In this document: positions 30,021 through 38,321 of the stretch, one piece after another
Numbering within the stretch: position 1 is the first letter of the stretch
Layout of the letters: each line of letters begins with the position of its first letter
NCBI GenBank assembly: GCA_017615275.1
Contig: JAGAAO010000074.1
Coordinates: 1-44,921, forward strand
Length of the DNA stretch: 44,921 nucleotides
Reading direction: 5' to 3'
Origin: Butyrivibrio sp.
GTDB lineage: Bacteria > Bacillota > Clostridia > Lachnospirales > Lachnospiraceae
Translations under genes and position numbers: made by a program
The notes under the pieces: generated by a model
Told to the model about the DNA's origin: nothing
Database searches by the model: none
What the model saw: the letters and a program-made list of their open reading frames with translations, nothing else

Positions 30021-31115
30021 ATGGAAAGAGAAAACATAGCCAAAAACTTCATAAAGAAATTTCTTACAGCAGTACTTGTGGTAGCAATACTTTTCTCGGG
30101 TACAGTTATCTTTTTTGATCCCTTTTATCACTATCACAAACCGTGGTGTGGATTGAAGGAAGTACTAAATGACAAGGAATATCAGTGTATAGGAACACTT
30201 AGAAATTTTGATTACAATGCGCTTATTGTCGGATCTTCCGTGATGGAAAACAACAACAATGCCTGGTACGACGAAGCTTACGGCGTTAAGTCGATAAAGG
30301 CGATAAGATCTTACGGCGCAACGGCAGACCTTTGTTACCTTGTTGATGCTGCGTACGAAGAGCATGACATTGATTATATTTTTTACAATATAGATCCGTC
30401 ATCGCTTATCGCAGACGCAGAGACAACTTATGAAGCGTCGGGATGCCCGATGTATCTGTATGACAAAAACCCTATAAATGACGTGAAATACCTGTTTAAC
30501 AAGGACGTCTTGTTTGAAAAGATACCGTATCAGGTGGCGAATTCATTTATGGGCGACTACGACGAAGGGCTGTCCTATAACTGGGCAAAGTGGAAAGAGT
30601 TTAGCGCTGATATGACACTTGGGCTTTACTACAGGAAAAAGAATGTAGTGCCCATGATGGAAAAAAATGTATACGAAGATAAGGTTCAGAAAAACATCGA
30701 GCTTTTGACTAAGGAAGTAAAAGAGCATCCTGATACAAAGTTCATTTTCTTCTATCCGGCATATTCAATGTTATGGTGGGACGGAGTTTACAGGACAGGG
30801 GAAAGAGATGCGTTCATAAACAGTGAGATCATGATGACCAAGGAACTTCTTAAGTACGACAATGTGAGAGTTTTCTGTTTTCAGAACGAAGAAGATGTAG
30901 TTACAAACCTTGATAATTATATGGATTCGATACATTTTTCACCTGAAATAAATAAGCTTATGCTTGAAAAAATGTTGCAGGGTCAAAATGAACTTACAAC
31001 CGAAAACTATGTTAACAAGCTCAATGAGGTAAAAGATTTTTCTGATAAGGTGGTAAAAACAATTATGCCGACTTATGAGGAAAAAGGGCTTTTTATCTAT
31101 GATCTGACTGAATAA
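30021..31115 (+). CDS. SGNH-hydrolase-like exported partner of MBOAT (AlgJ/DltD-like)
   Basis: A 364-residue protein with one N-terminal membrane anchor (about 12-32, FLTAVLVVAILFSGTVIFF). An extracellular domain follows, with GSSVMENN at residues 71-78, where Ser73 is the candidate nucleophile. A matching Asp302-x-x-His305 (DSIHFSPEIN) lies near the C terminus. This Ser/Asp-His layout is that of SGNH acyltransferases that work beside MBOAT proteins. Overall similarity to AlgJ or DltD is low from memory, so the family label is inference from motif and context. It would transfer the acyl group to a glycan outside the membrane. Confidence 0.7.
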   Translation: MERENIAKNFIKKFLTAVLVVAILFSGTVIFFDPFYHYHKPWCGLKEVLNDKEYQCIGTLRNFDYNALIVGSSVMENNNNAWYDEAYGVKSIKAIRSYGATADLCYLVDAAYEEHDIDYIFYNIDPSSLIADAETTYEASGCPMYLYDKNPINDVKYLFNKDVLFEKIPYQVANSFMGDYDEGLSYNWAKWKEFSADMTLGLYYRKKNVVPMMEKNVYEDKVQKNIELLTKEVKEHPDTKFIFFYPAYSMLWWDGVYRTGERDAFINSEIMMTKELLKYDNVRVFCFQNEEDVVTNLDNYMDSIHFSPEINKLMLEKMLQGQNELTTENYVNKLNEVKDFSDKVVKTIMPTYEEKGLFIYDLTE

Positions 31116-31141
31116 TTGAGCATGAGATTATGACCGATATG

Positions 31142-31170
31142 TAGTTAAATATGTAAAAAAATGGTATACT
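31142..31170 (+). promoter_or_regulatory. Possible promoter of murG
   Basis: TATACT (31165-31170) is a good -10 with a poor -35 (TAGTTA, 31142-31147) at 17 bp. It is 43 bp before the murG start, in a 97-bp spacer. Confidence 0.4.
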
Positions 31171-31212
31171 AACTGCACATGGGTAAGGATTTTTTATGGG
31201 AGAAAGATAATT

Positions 31213-32298
31213 GTGAGTGAGTCTGTTTCAAAAACTATAGTATTGACAGGAGGCGGAAGCGCAGGACATGTTACACCCAATATTGCGCTTATACCTGCCT
31301 TAAAAAAAGCCGGATATGATATTTATTATATCGGCTCATATAACGGTATCGAAAAGAAACTTATTGAGGACTACAATATACCATATTTTGGCATAGCAAC
31401 AGGAAAGCTCAGAAGATATTTCGATCCAAAGAATTTCACCGATCCTTTCAGAGTATTAAAAGGATTTTCTGAAGCAAAAAAGATTTTGAAAAAGATCAAG
31501 CCGGACATTGTTTTTTCTAAGGGCGGCTTTGTAAGTGTGCCTGTAGTAAGAGCTGCGGGAGCACTTAAAATTCCCTATATTGTTCATGAATCTGATATGA
31601 CACCGGGACTTGCCAATAAGCTTAGCATGGCAGGTGCCAATAAAATATGCTGTAATTTCCCGGAGACAATGACACATCTTCCTGCGGAAAAGGCAGTTCT
31701 TACAGGAACACCCATAAGAGAAGAACTCGGAATGGGTGATGCCGCTGAAGGTAAGAAAGTATGCGGATTTACAGATGATAAGCCTGTACTTATGGTAATA
31801 GGCGGAAGTCTTGGCGCGCAGTCTGTAAATGAGACTGTAAGATTTGCACTTCCCAGATTGTTGCCCAACTTTAATGTGGTTCATATCTGCGGAAAAGAGA
31901 AAATGGACAATTTAAGACTTACTGTTCCCGGATACAAGCAGTTTGAATATGTAAAGAACGAACTCAAGGATATCTTTGCAATGGCGGATATCGTTGTTTC
32001 AAGGGCAGGTGCTAACTCTATCTGCGAGCTTCTCGCGCTGAAAAAGCCCAATATACTTATACCTCTTTCAACCAAATCAAGCAGAGGAGACCAGATGCTT
32101 AACGCAAGATCATTCGAGCATCAGGGATTTTCGCTTGTTATCGACAATGACGATCTTGATGAAGATATTCTCGTTGAAACAATAGAAGATCTCTATGAGA
32201 ATCGAGAAAAGTTCATAGAGAAGATGAGCGACAGTAATCTTCACAGTGCAACTGACACAATAGTCAGTCTTATAGACGATGAATTAAAAATTCATTGA
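31213..32298 (+). CDS. murG: UDP-N-acetylglucosamine--lipid I transferase MurG
   Basis: A 361-residue GT28 glycosyltransferase. GGGSAGHVTPNIAL at residues 13-26 is the first G loop. SKGGFVSVPVV is the second, VIGGSLGAQSVNE opens the C-terminal domain, and ISRAGANSI-like VVSRAGANSICELLAL with IPLSTKSSRGDQMLNA binds UDP-GlcNAc. It adds GlcNAc to lipid I on the inner membrane face to make lipid II. The start is GTG at 31213, with GGGAGAAAG upstream. It stands alone, away from a division/cell-wall cluster, as in some Lachnospiraceae. The full set of motifs argues against a non-MurG relative. Confidence 0.92.
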   Translation: MSESVSKTIVLTGGGSAGHVTPNIALIPALKKAGYDIYYIGSYNGIEKKLIEDYNIPYFGIATGKLRRYFDPKNFTDPFRVLKGFSEAKKILKKIKPDIVFSKGGFVSVPVVRAAGALKIPYIVHESDMTPGLANKLSMAGANKICCNFPETMTHLPAEKAVLTGTPIREELGMGDAAEGKKVCGFTDDKPVLMVIGGSLGAQSVNETVRFALPRLLPNFNVVHICGKEKMDNLRLTVPGYKQFEYVKNELKDIFAMADIVVSRAGANSICELLALKKPNILIPLSTKSSRGDQMLNARSFEHQGFSLVIDNDDLDEDILVETIEDLYENREKFIEKMSDSNLHSATDTIVSLIDDELKIH

Positions 32299-32398
32299 TT
32301 GAAATAATTTATCAAATCTTAATAAGCTATTTATATGTATTTTTATCATAAGAGTTATCATTAATATGTAGTCGTAATTTTCGAGTCGAGGTACGAGA

Positions 32399-34318
32399 AT
32401 GTTAGATATTACGTCTTATGCTAACGGATACAGCCCTGTCGGCGATGTCCTTACCGTCACAGTGGTAATAGTTTTAGCAGTCCTGATTCATTCTGCTTAT
32501 GTTAAGCAGAGTAATGAATTCAGGATGTATAAGGCGATTTTGTTATGCACATTAATAGCAGCTGTTTCAAACGTTTTTTTCCGTACAAACATTGGTAGAG
32601 TCGAGGAATTTTCCCACTACATTCTTTATTTTTTGAGATATACAACTCATTTTTCTGTTTTTTCTACGCTTGCGCTATATATCCTTTATATTAAGAGCCA
32701 GATGAAGCTCGCAGAGGGTATTGGGCGTAGGTTTGATTATGTTACGATAGGTCTTTTTTTAATTTTCGCAGCAGTAGATCTTCTTGGAATGGTATTCAAG
32801 TTTGGTTTTTGTATATATGACAATGAGAATATCCAGCCGGGACATTTCATTTCAGGAACAGGATATGTTGTTTTTGCACTGATAATACTGTATATATTGG
32901 TCCGCTACGGAAAGAATATATACAGACCTGTAGTAATAGCTCTTTATGCGACTTTATGCATTTCTTTGATAGTCGTCTATATAGAAATAAGATATAGTCA
33001 GAAATCATATGCTATCGCGACTCTGATTTTTCCAGCAATATCTGTAATGTATCTCATGCATTCCAATCCGTACGATCTTCAGACAGGATCGCTTAATGCG
33101 GATTCTTTTGAGGAGAACCTCAATAATTCATTAAAGAAAAACGACAATCTTCTTATTTTTTGCCTTCATCTTCTTGATGTGGATCGAAAAGATCAGAAAT
33201 ATCCGAAAGGAATCAGAGATAAGGTAAGAGAGGTCAGTACATACGCGTTCAGGGGAGCAAAGTTATTCCTTGTTTCAAGAGGAAAAATGATACTTACCGC
33301 AAGACTTGCACTTAACTCGGATTACGAGAATAAAATTGAACGCATTCTGGAAACTTTCCATCAACAATATGCAATATATAAGCAGGATTACAAGCTGATC
33401 ATACTAAGGACAGACAGTCTTATCGATAACGGTGAGGATTATGTCAAACTCCTCGAGTATACAGAAAACAGAATGCTAAAGAATGAAATACATTTTGTGA
33501 CCGATGAGGATGTAGAGAAATATAAGAGCCACAGATATATAATCGATCAGCTCGCAGATATTAACAACAGAAGAGATCTTCGAGATCCGCGTGTACTTGT
33601 TTACTGTCAGCCTGTATATAACTTGGAAACCGGAAAGTTTGATACGGCGGAAGCTCTTATGAGACTCAGGCTTGATAATATCGGAATGGTATTTCCAGAC
33701 AGGTTTATTCCGATAGCGGAGAAATATAATTACATGCATATGTTGAGTCTTATAATTCTTTCAAAGACATGTAATGAGATCAGGCACCTATTGGATGAAG
33801 GTTATGTCATCAACAGAATTTCAGTGAATTTCTCTATGTTGGATATCAGGGAAAGGGATTTCTGCGAAAATGTAAATAAGATAGTGCAGGATTCAAAGAT
33901 TCCTTTTGACAAGGTCGCAATAGAGATAACGGAAAGTCAAAATGAAAATGATTTTATCGATCTGAAAAATAAGCTTATGGAGCTTAGAGAAAGCGGAATA
34001 ACATTCTATCTTGATGACTTTGGAACAGGTTACTCAAATATGGAGAGAATAATGGAGCTTCCTTTTGACATAATCAAGTTTGACCGTTCGCTTGTGATAG
34101 CCAGTGGTGCAGACAATAAGTCAAAGACAATGGTAACTCACATGGCGCACATGTTTAAGGACATGAATTATTCAGTACTGTATGAAGGCGTCGAGGATGA
34201 ACAGGATCAGAACAGGTGTAAAGGAATGTACGCCAGATATCTTCAGGGCTATAAGTATTCCAAACCGATTCCGATCGAACAGCTTTCAGTTTTCTTGGAA
34301 AGAGAAAAAAAAGCATAA
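32399..34318 (+). CDS. Membrane EAL-domain c-di-GMP phosphodiesterase with degenerate GGDEF
   Basis: A 639-residue protein. The N-terminal 225 residues hold about seven or eight transmembrane helices, a probable sensory module. Residues about 228-395 look like a decayed GGDEF domain: YDLQTGSLNADSFEENL echoes the D-LTGL-NR start, but the active loop is LVSRGKM with no GGDEF. The EAL domain (about 400-639) is complete, with EALMRL at 418-423, ISVNFS, IEITESQNE, DDFGTGYSN (539-547), IIKFDRS and YEGVED. All metal and catalytic residues appear present, so hydrolysis of c-di-GMP to pGpG is expected. The start has GAGG 7 nt upstream. It is a single gene. Confidence 0.9.
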   Translation: MLDITSYANGYSPVGDVLTVTVVIVLAVLIHSAYVKQSNEFRMYKAILLCTLIAAVSNVFFRTNIGRVEEFSHYILYFLRYTTHFSVFSTLALYILYIKSQMKLAEGIGRRFDYVTIGLFLIFAAVDLLGMVFKFGFCIYDNENIQPGHFISGTGYVVFALIILYILVRYGKNIYRPVVIALYATLCISLIVVYIEIRYSQKSYAIATLIFPAISVMYLMHSNPYDLQTGSLNADSFEENLNNSLKKNDNLLIFCLHLLDVDRKDQKYPKGIRDKVREVSTYAFRGAKLFLVSRGKMILTARLALNSDYENKIERILETFHQQYAIYKQDYKLIILRTDSLIDNGEDYVKLLEYTENRMLKNEIHFVTDEDVEKYKSHRYIIDQLADINNRRDLRDPRVLVYCQPVYNLETGKFDTAEALMRLRLDNIGMVFPDRFIPIAEKYNYMHMLSLIILSKTCNEIRHLLDEGYVINRISVNFSMLDIRERDFCENVNKIVQDSKIPFDKVAIEITESQNENDFIDLKNKLMELRESGITFYLDDFGTGYSNMERIMELPFDIIKFDRSLVIASGADNKSKTMVTHMAHMFKDMNYSVLYEGVEDEQDQNRCKGMYARYLQGYKYSKPIPIEQLSVFLEREKKA

Positions 34319-34398
34319 ATTAGTGAAAATTTATTTCGCTACAGCACAAAATTACGATATACTTAGGTATGGTGCAATAATTATTGGAGGCAATCTGT

Positions 34399-35265
34399 AT
34401 GAATATTGTCAGCGAGAGAATAAAAAGTTGTTACAATGCGCTTCCGTCATCTGAAAAAAAGGTGGCAGATTACATTCTCGAGAGAAAGGATGATCTTTTC
34501 CAATATCCTATCAAAGATTTGGCGCGCATGTCAGGAACAACGCAGGCAGCTTGGACACGTTTTGCACAGGCTATAGGTTATGACGGTCTTAAGGATTTAA
34601 AGAACGCGTACTATACCGAAGCAAATTCTTCCCTTACAGTTGCTGACAAAGGTCCGAAGATTTCATTTAAAGATGTAAATGAGTATACATCATTGCAGTC
34701 GATAGCAGATAACATCTGCGCTACAAGTGTACAGGCTATACAGACTACTTACAGGCTTTTTGATGCAGGTACATTTAATGATGCAATCGATAAGATCATA
34801 AATGCTAAGCAGATACAGATATTTGGTGTAGGAACAGCGGGAGTCGCTGCTTTCGATCTATATTGTAAACTTCTTAGGATTCATTATAATGTTGTCTTCA
34901 ATCAGGATCAGCATATAAGCCTGATGACCGTATCGCAGATTGGACCTGCGGATGTTGCAATATTTTTTAGTGATAATGCCAGAAACAAGCAGATCATGCA
35001 GCTGTTTTCCGCCGCAAAGGACGCCGGTGCGACGACTATTGCAGTTACAAAGCTCGGAAATAATGCATTAACGACCAGATGTGACTATGTTCTTTTTGCC
35101 ACATCTCCCGAGATTGATAAAAAGAGCGGAATCACAAGTTCAAGATTTGCTCAGCTATTTCTGGTAGATACTTTATATACTGCGATCGCAAATCGCGATT
35201 TCGAAAAAATTGAAAAATATCTTATAATGTCATATGAGATATTTAATGAACCACAATGGGAGTGA
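34399..35265 (+). CDS. MurR/RpiR family transcriptional regulator
   Basis: A 288-residue regulator. The N-terminal HTH_6 domain (about 1-77) carries YPIKDLARMSGTTQAAWTRF followed by AQAIGYDGLKDLK. A C-terminal SIS sugar-phosphate domain (about 105-245) includes IQIFGVGTAGVAAFD and a SxxA/G-like DVAIFFSDNARNK. Family members sense phosphorylated sugars. Start ATG at 34399 has GGAGG at 8 nt; an upstream in-frame TTG overlaps that site. It is followed by luxS after 12 nt, so it probably leads an rpiR-luxS-pfs operon. A weak promoter has TATACT at 34358-34363. Confidence 0.9.
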   Translation: MNIVSERIKSCYNALPSSEKKVADYILERKDDLFQYPIKDLARMSGTTQAAWTRFAQAIGYDGLKDLKNAYYTEANSSLTVADKGPKISFKDVNEYTSLQSIADNICATSVQAIQTTYRLFDAGTFNDAIDKIINAKQIQIFGVGTAGVAAFDLYCKLLRIHYNVVFNQDQHISLMTVSQIGPADVAIFFSDNARNKQIMQLFSAAKDAGATTIAVTKLGNNALTTRCDYVLFATSPEIDKKSGITSSRFAQLFLVDTLYTAIANRDFEKIEKYLIMSYEIFNEPQWE

Positions 35266-35277
35266 GGACATAACGAA

Positions 35278-35757
35278 ATGGAGAAAATTGCTAGTTTTAC
35301 AGTTAATCACCTTGACCTCGAACCGGGGATCTATGTTTCAAGAAAGGACAAGGTTGGACAGGAGACAATAACAACATTCGATCTGAGAATGACTGCACCC
35401 AACAAAGAGCCTGTTATGAATACAGCAGAGATTCATACTATGGAGCATTTGGGAGCAACATTTTTAAGAAACGATGAATAGTACAAAGATAAGACAATCT
35501 ATTTTGGACCTATGGGATGCAGAACAGGATTCTATATTGTTCTTGCAGGAGACCATGATTCAAAGGACATAGTACCTCTTATTACAAGAATGTATGAGTT
35601 CATCAGAGACTTTAAGGGAGAAGTTCCCGGAGCAAGCCCCAGAGATTGCGGAAACTATCTTGATATGAATCTTGGTATGGCAAACTTCCTTGCAAAGAGA
35701 TATCTTGATAATACCCTTTATAACATCACGGATAAGCATCTTGTTTATCCCGAATAA
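35278..35757 (+). pseudogene. luxS: S-ribosylhomocysteine lyase LuxS, interrupted by one in-frame TAG
   Basis: The frame codes for a full-length LuxS of 159 codons, broken only by TAG at 35479-35481 (codon 68). The first part runs MEKIASFTVNHLDLEPGIYV and includes the zinc ligands His53 and His57 (HTMEH). After the stop the same frame continues KDKTIYFGPMGCRTGFY (catalytic Cys81) and GASPRDCGNYLDMNL (zinc ligand Cys124). No frameshift or other damage is seen, and the mutated position is a variable one in the family (usually Glu, Ser or similar). LuxS cleaves S-ribosylhomocysteine to homocysteine and the AI-2 precursor. No good restart site precedes ATG 35512. It is either a very recent nonsense mutation, an error, or a read-through/recoded codon. 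Confidence 0.9.
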
Positions 35758-35782
35758 AAGACAGAAAGAGAAGAGATAAAGA

Positions 35783-36478
35783 ATGAAGATCGGAATTATA
35801 GGTGCCATGGAAGTGGAAGTTGCAACCTTAAAGAGCAACATGACAGTAAAGAACACTGTAAAAAAGGCTTCTATGGAATTTTTTGAAGGAACTATAGGTA
35901 ATACAGAAGTAGTTGTAGTAAGAAGCGGAATCGGTAAAGTTAATGCAGGTATCTGTGTTCAGATACTTATCGATTTGTTTAATGTAACACACATTATAAA
36001 CACAGGAATTGCCGGATCGCTCAATGCAGATATAAATATCGGTGACATTGTTCTTTCTACAGATGCATGCTATCACGATGTTGATATCACAGTATTCGGA
36101 TATAAGAAAGGTGAGATTCCTCAGATCGGAGCTGCGGAGTTTAAAGCAGATGAGGAGCTCAGAGAAAAGGCAAAGGCTTCTATCAAGAAGGCAGCACCCG
36201 ATATCGGAGTTTTCGAAGGAAGGGTTTGCAGCGGAGATCAGTTCATCAGCAGCAGCGAAGTTAAGGATGCAATAGTCAGAGATCACGGCGGACTTTGCAC
36301 AGAGATGGAAGGTGCAGCGATTGCGCAGGCAAGCTATCTTAACAACACTCCTTTCCTTATCATCAGAGCAATATCAGATAAGGCAGATGGAGGAGCGGAA
36401 GTAGATTATCCTACATTCGAGGCTAAGGCAGCAAAGGATTGTGCAGCAATCGTAATGGAGATAATTGCAGAGCTTTGA
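35783..36478 (+). CDS. mtnN: 5'-methylthioadenosine/S-adenosylhomocysteine nucleosidase
   Basis: A 231-residue nucleosidase that removes adenine from SAH, MTA and 5'-deoxyadenosine. It begins MKIGIIGAMEVEVATLKSNM and has SGIGKVNAGICVQILID, NTGIAGSLNADINIGD, GRVCSGDQFI, the substrate-binding MEGAAIAQ and ISDKADG with the catalytic Asp. Its product S-ribosylhomocysteine is the substrate of LuxS, encoded 25 nt upstream, so the two make up the methyl-cycle detoxification route. It is followed by a strong terminator. Confidence 0.96.
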   Translation: MKIGIIGAMEVEVATLKSNMTVKNTVKKASMEFFEGTIGNTEVVVVRSGIGKVNAGICVQILIDLFNVTHIINTGIAGSLNADINIGDIVLSTDACYHDVDITVFGYKKGEIPQIGAAEFKADEELREKAKASIKKAAPDIGVFEGRVCSGDQFISSSEVKDAIVRDHGGLCTEMEGAAIAQASYLNNTPFLIIRAISDKADGGAEVDYPTFEAKAAKDCAAIVMEIIAEL

Positions 36479-36490
36479 TCAAAACAATAA

Positions 36491-36533
36491 AGCATGGGTA
36501 AATCATAGTGAGTTTACCCATGCTCTTTTTTTT
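36491..36533 (+). terminator. Terminator after pfs/mtnN
   Basis: AGCATGGGTAAA and TTTACCCATGCT (36491-36502, 36513-36524) form a perfect 12-bp stem with a 10-nt loop, followed by CTTTTTTTT. It ends the rpiR-luxS-mtnN transcript. Confidence 0.9.
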
Positions 36534-36540
36534 GTGTAGA

Positions 36541-36621
36541 GCAGTTAGCGAGGTTTTTTCGAGCTTACTGCGAACCATACAGATTCACTTGGCGAGGTTT
36601 TGACGAGCCTAGTGAATCTGT
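36541..36621. repeat. Two tandem hairpins with a shared loop core
   Basis: Hairpin 1 (36541-36571) has arms GCAGTTAGC/GCTTACTGC and loop GAGGTTTTTTCGA. Hairpin 2 (36579-36621) has arms ACAGATTCACTTGGC/GCCTAGTGAATCTGT and loop GAGGTTTTGACGA. Outer stems are unrelated, but both have a T-T mismatch exactly three pairs from the loop. The loop-closing triplet changes from AGC/GCT to GGC/GCC, a compensatory change. They lie between the convergent genes mtnN and ribH. No transposase or coding potential is seen. It may be a palindromic intergenic repeat or a structured RNA element. Confidence 0.65.
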
Positions 36622-36626
36622 AGTGT

Positions 36627-37091
36627 TTATCCGATATTCTTTAAGAGATTTACCATTTCTATTGCGCCTTGAGCACATTCAAATCCCTTGTTTCCGGCTT
36701 TTGTTCCGGCTCTTTCTATTGCCTGTTCAATTGTGTCCGTTGTAAGGATACCGAACATTACGGGAATATCGCTGTTTAAGCTGACTTGTGCAACACCCTT
36801 TGATACTTCTGCACAAACGTAGTCGTAGTGTGAAGTAGCGCCTCTTATAACAGCACCGAGGCAGATAACAGCATCGTATTTCTTGCTGTTTGCCATTTTC
36901 TTGGCGATAAGAGGAATCTCAAATGCACCGGGAACCCATGCTACATCAATAGCGTCTTCCGAAACATTTTCTCTCTTTAGTCCGTCGATCGCACCACCCA
37001 AGAGTTTGGATGTGATAAATTCATTAAATCTTGAAACGACAATACCTACTTTAATACCTTCTGCAACTAAATTTCCCTCTAAAATATTCAC
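36627..37091 (-). CDS. ribH: 6,7-dimethyl-8-ribityllumazine synthase
   Basis: A 154-residue protein of the capsid-forming lumazine synthase family. [21 protein letters not shown] binds substrate; the [11 protein letters not shown] loop, [17 protein letters not shown] and the active-site His in that segment are all present, as are [17 protein letters not shown] and the final [16 protein letters not shown]. It condenses the ribityl-amino-uracil with dihydroxybutanone phosphate to lumazine. It is last gene of the rib operon, 18 nt after ribBA. Confidence 0.96.
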   Translation of the reverse strand: MNILEGNLVAEGIKVGIVVSRFNEFITSKLLGGAIDGLKRENVSEDAIDVAWVPGAFEIPLIAKKMANSKKYDAVICLGAVIRGATSHYDYVCAEVSKGVAQVSLNSDIPVMFGILTTDTIEQAIERAGTKAGNKGFECAQGAIEMVNLLKNIG

Positions 37092-37109
37092 TTTATATAG
37101 CCCTCCTTA

Positions 37110-38309
37110 TTATGAAATGGTCAGGATATGACCCATTCTTTTTTTCTTGGTCTGAAGATAGAATGCATCAAAAAGATTTGCTTCTATTTCGATGGGAACA
37201 CGCTGTGTTACCTTAACTCCGTAATTTAAAAGCTGCTGAACTTTGTCAGGATTGTTGGTCATAAGTTCAACAGATCTGATGCCGAGATCATGAAGAATCT
37301 GTGCACCTGTATAGTATTCCCTCATATCTGCGGGGAAGCCGAGTGCTATGTTTGCATCCAGTGTATCGGCGCCTTCATCCTGAAGTGTATAAGCTCTTAT
37401 CTTATTAACAAGACCGATTCCTCTGCCTTCCTGACGCATATACAGTAAGACGCCTCTTCCGTTATTGGCAATCATGCGCATAGCTTTATCAAGCTGCTGG
37501 CCGCAATCACAGCGCATGGACCCAAAGACATCTCCTGTAAGACATTCGGAGTGAAGTCTGCAAAGAACATCGTTCCCGTCGGAAATATCACCCATAACGA
37601 GAGCAACGTGATGCTCACCGTTAAGCTTATTTATGTAGCAATGAATCTTGAATTTACCGTATCTTGTAGGCATATCAGCAACTGAAATACACTCTACGAG
37701 CTTATCGTACAGCTTTCTGTACTTAACAAGATCTGAAACGGTAATGAAAGTAAGATCGTTATCTTTTGCAAATTTCTTGAGATCTTCGCCGCGCATCATC
37801 GTGCCGTCTTCTTTCATTATCTCGCAGCAAAGACCACATTCTTTGAGACCTGCCAGTTTTAACAGATCTACAGTAGCTTCTGTATGTCCCTGTCTTTTTA
37901 TGACACCGCCTTTTCTTGCAACAAGAGGGAAAAGATGTCCGGGTCTTCTAAAGTCACTTGGCAGGCAATCATCAGAAGCGCACATCCTTGCCGTAGTAGC
38001 TCTTTCATCAGCTGATATTCCCGTAGTGGTGCTTACGTGATCGATAGAAACAGTAAATGCGGTTTCATGATTGTCGGTATTCTGCTTGACCATGGGTTTA
38101 AGACCAAGCTTATCAGCGATAGCGATGCTTACGGGCATGCATATCAGACCGCGCGCGTACTTCGCCATGAAGTTCACTGTTTCGCCTGTTACATTTTCAC
38201 ATGCACAGACAAGATCGCCTTCATTTTCCCTGTTTTCGTCATCTGCAATAACAACTAACTTTCCTTCCTTAAGATCGGAAAGGGCTTTTTGAATAAGTTG
38301 TTTGTCCAT
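37110..38309 (-). CDS. ribBA: Bifunctional DHBP synthase / GTP cyclohydrolase II
   Basis: A 399-residue fusion. The N-terminal half (about 1-200) is 3,4-dihydroxy-2-butanone-4-phosphate synthase with VVIADDENRENEGDLV (metal-binding acidic residues) and RPGHLFPLVARKGGV. The C-terminal half is GTP cyclohydrolase II with the zinc site CLTGDVFGSMRCDCGQQ and YMRQEGRGIGLVNKIRAY. It therefore makes both precursors of riboflavin from ribulose-5-phosphate and GTP. It is 12 nt downstream of ribE. Confidence 0.97.
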   Translation of the reverse strand: MDKQLIQKALSDLKEGKLVVIADDENRENEGDLVCACENVTGETVNFMAKYARGLICMPVSIAIADKLGLKPMVKQNTDNHETAFTVSIDHVSTTTGISADERATTARMCASDDCLPSDFRRPGHLFPLVARKGGVIKRQGHTEATVDLLKLAGLKECGLCCEIMKEDGTMMRGEDLKKFAKDNDLTFITVSDLVKYRKLYDKLVECISVADMPTRYGKFKIHCYINKLNGEHHVALVMGDISDGNDVLCRLHSECLTGDVFGSMRCDCGQQLDKAMRMIANNGRGVLLYMRQEGRGIGLVNKIRAYTLQDEGADTLDANIALGFPADMREYYTGAQILHDLGIRSVELMTNNPDKVQQLLNYGVKVTQRVPIEIEANLFDAFYLQTKKKRMGHILTIS

Positions 38310-38321
38310 TTTTGATCCTCC

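Noticed and set aside
28492-31115. dltB/dltD of a D-alanylation operon
   Set aside because: There is no dltA or dltC nearby and the second protein lacks clear DltD similarity, so a general O-acylation pair is the safer call.
31213-32298. MurG-like glycosyltransferase of another pathway
   Set aside because: All three MurG glycine-rich loops and the UDP-GlcNAc segment are present and length is right, so murG is kept despite its isolated position.
35470-35490. Frameshift in luxS
   Set aside because: The codon count on both sides fits one frame (68 + 92 codons including stops), so only a substitution is needed.
35482-35757. Separate C-terminal LuxS gene starting at ATG 35512
   Set aside because: There is no ribosome-binding site before that ATG, and the frame is continuous with the N-terminal part, so it is one gene with a TAG.
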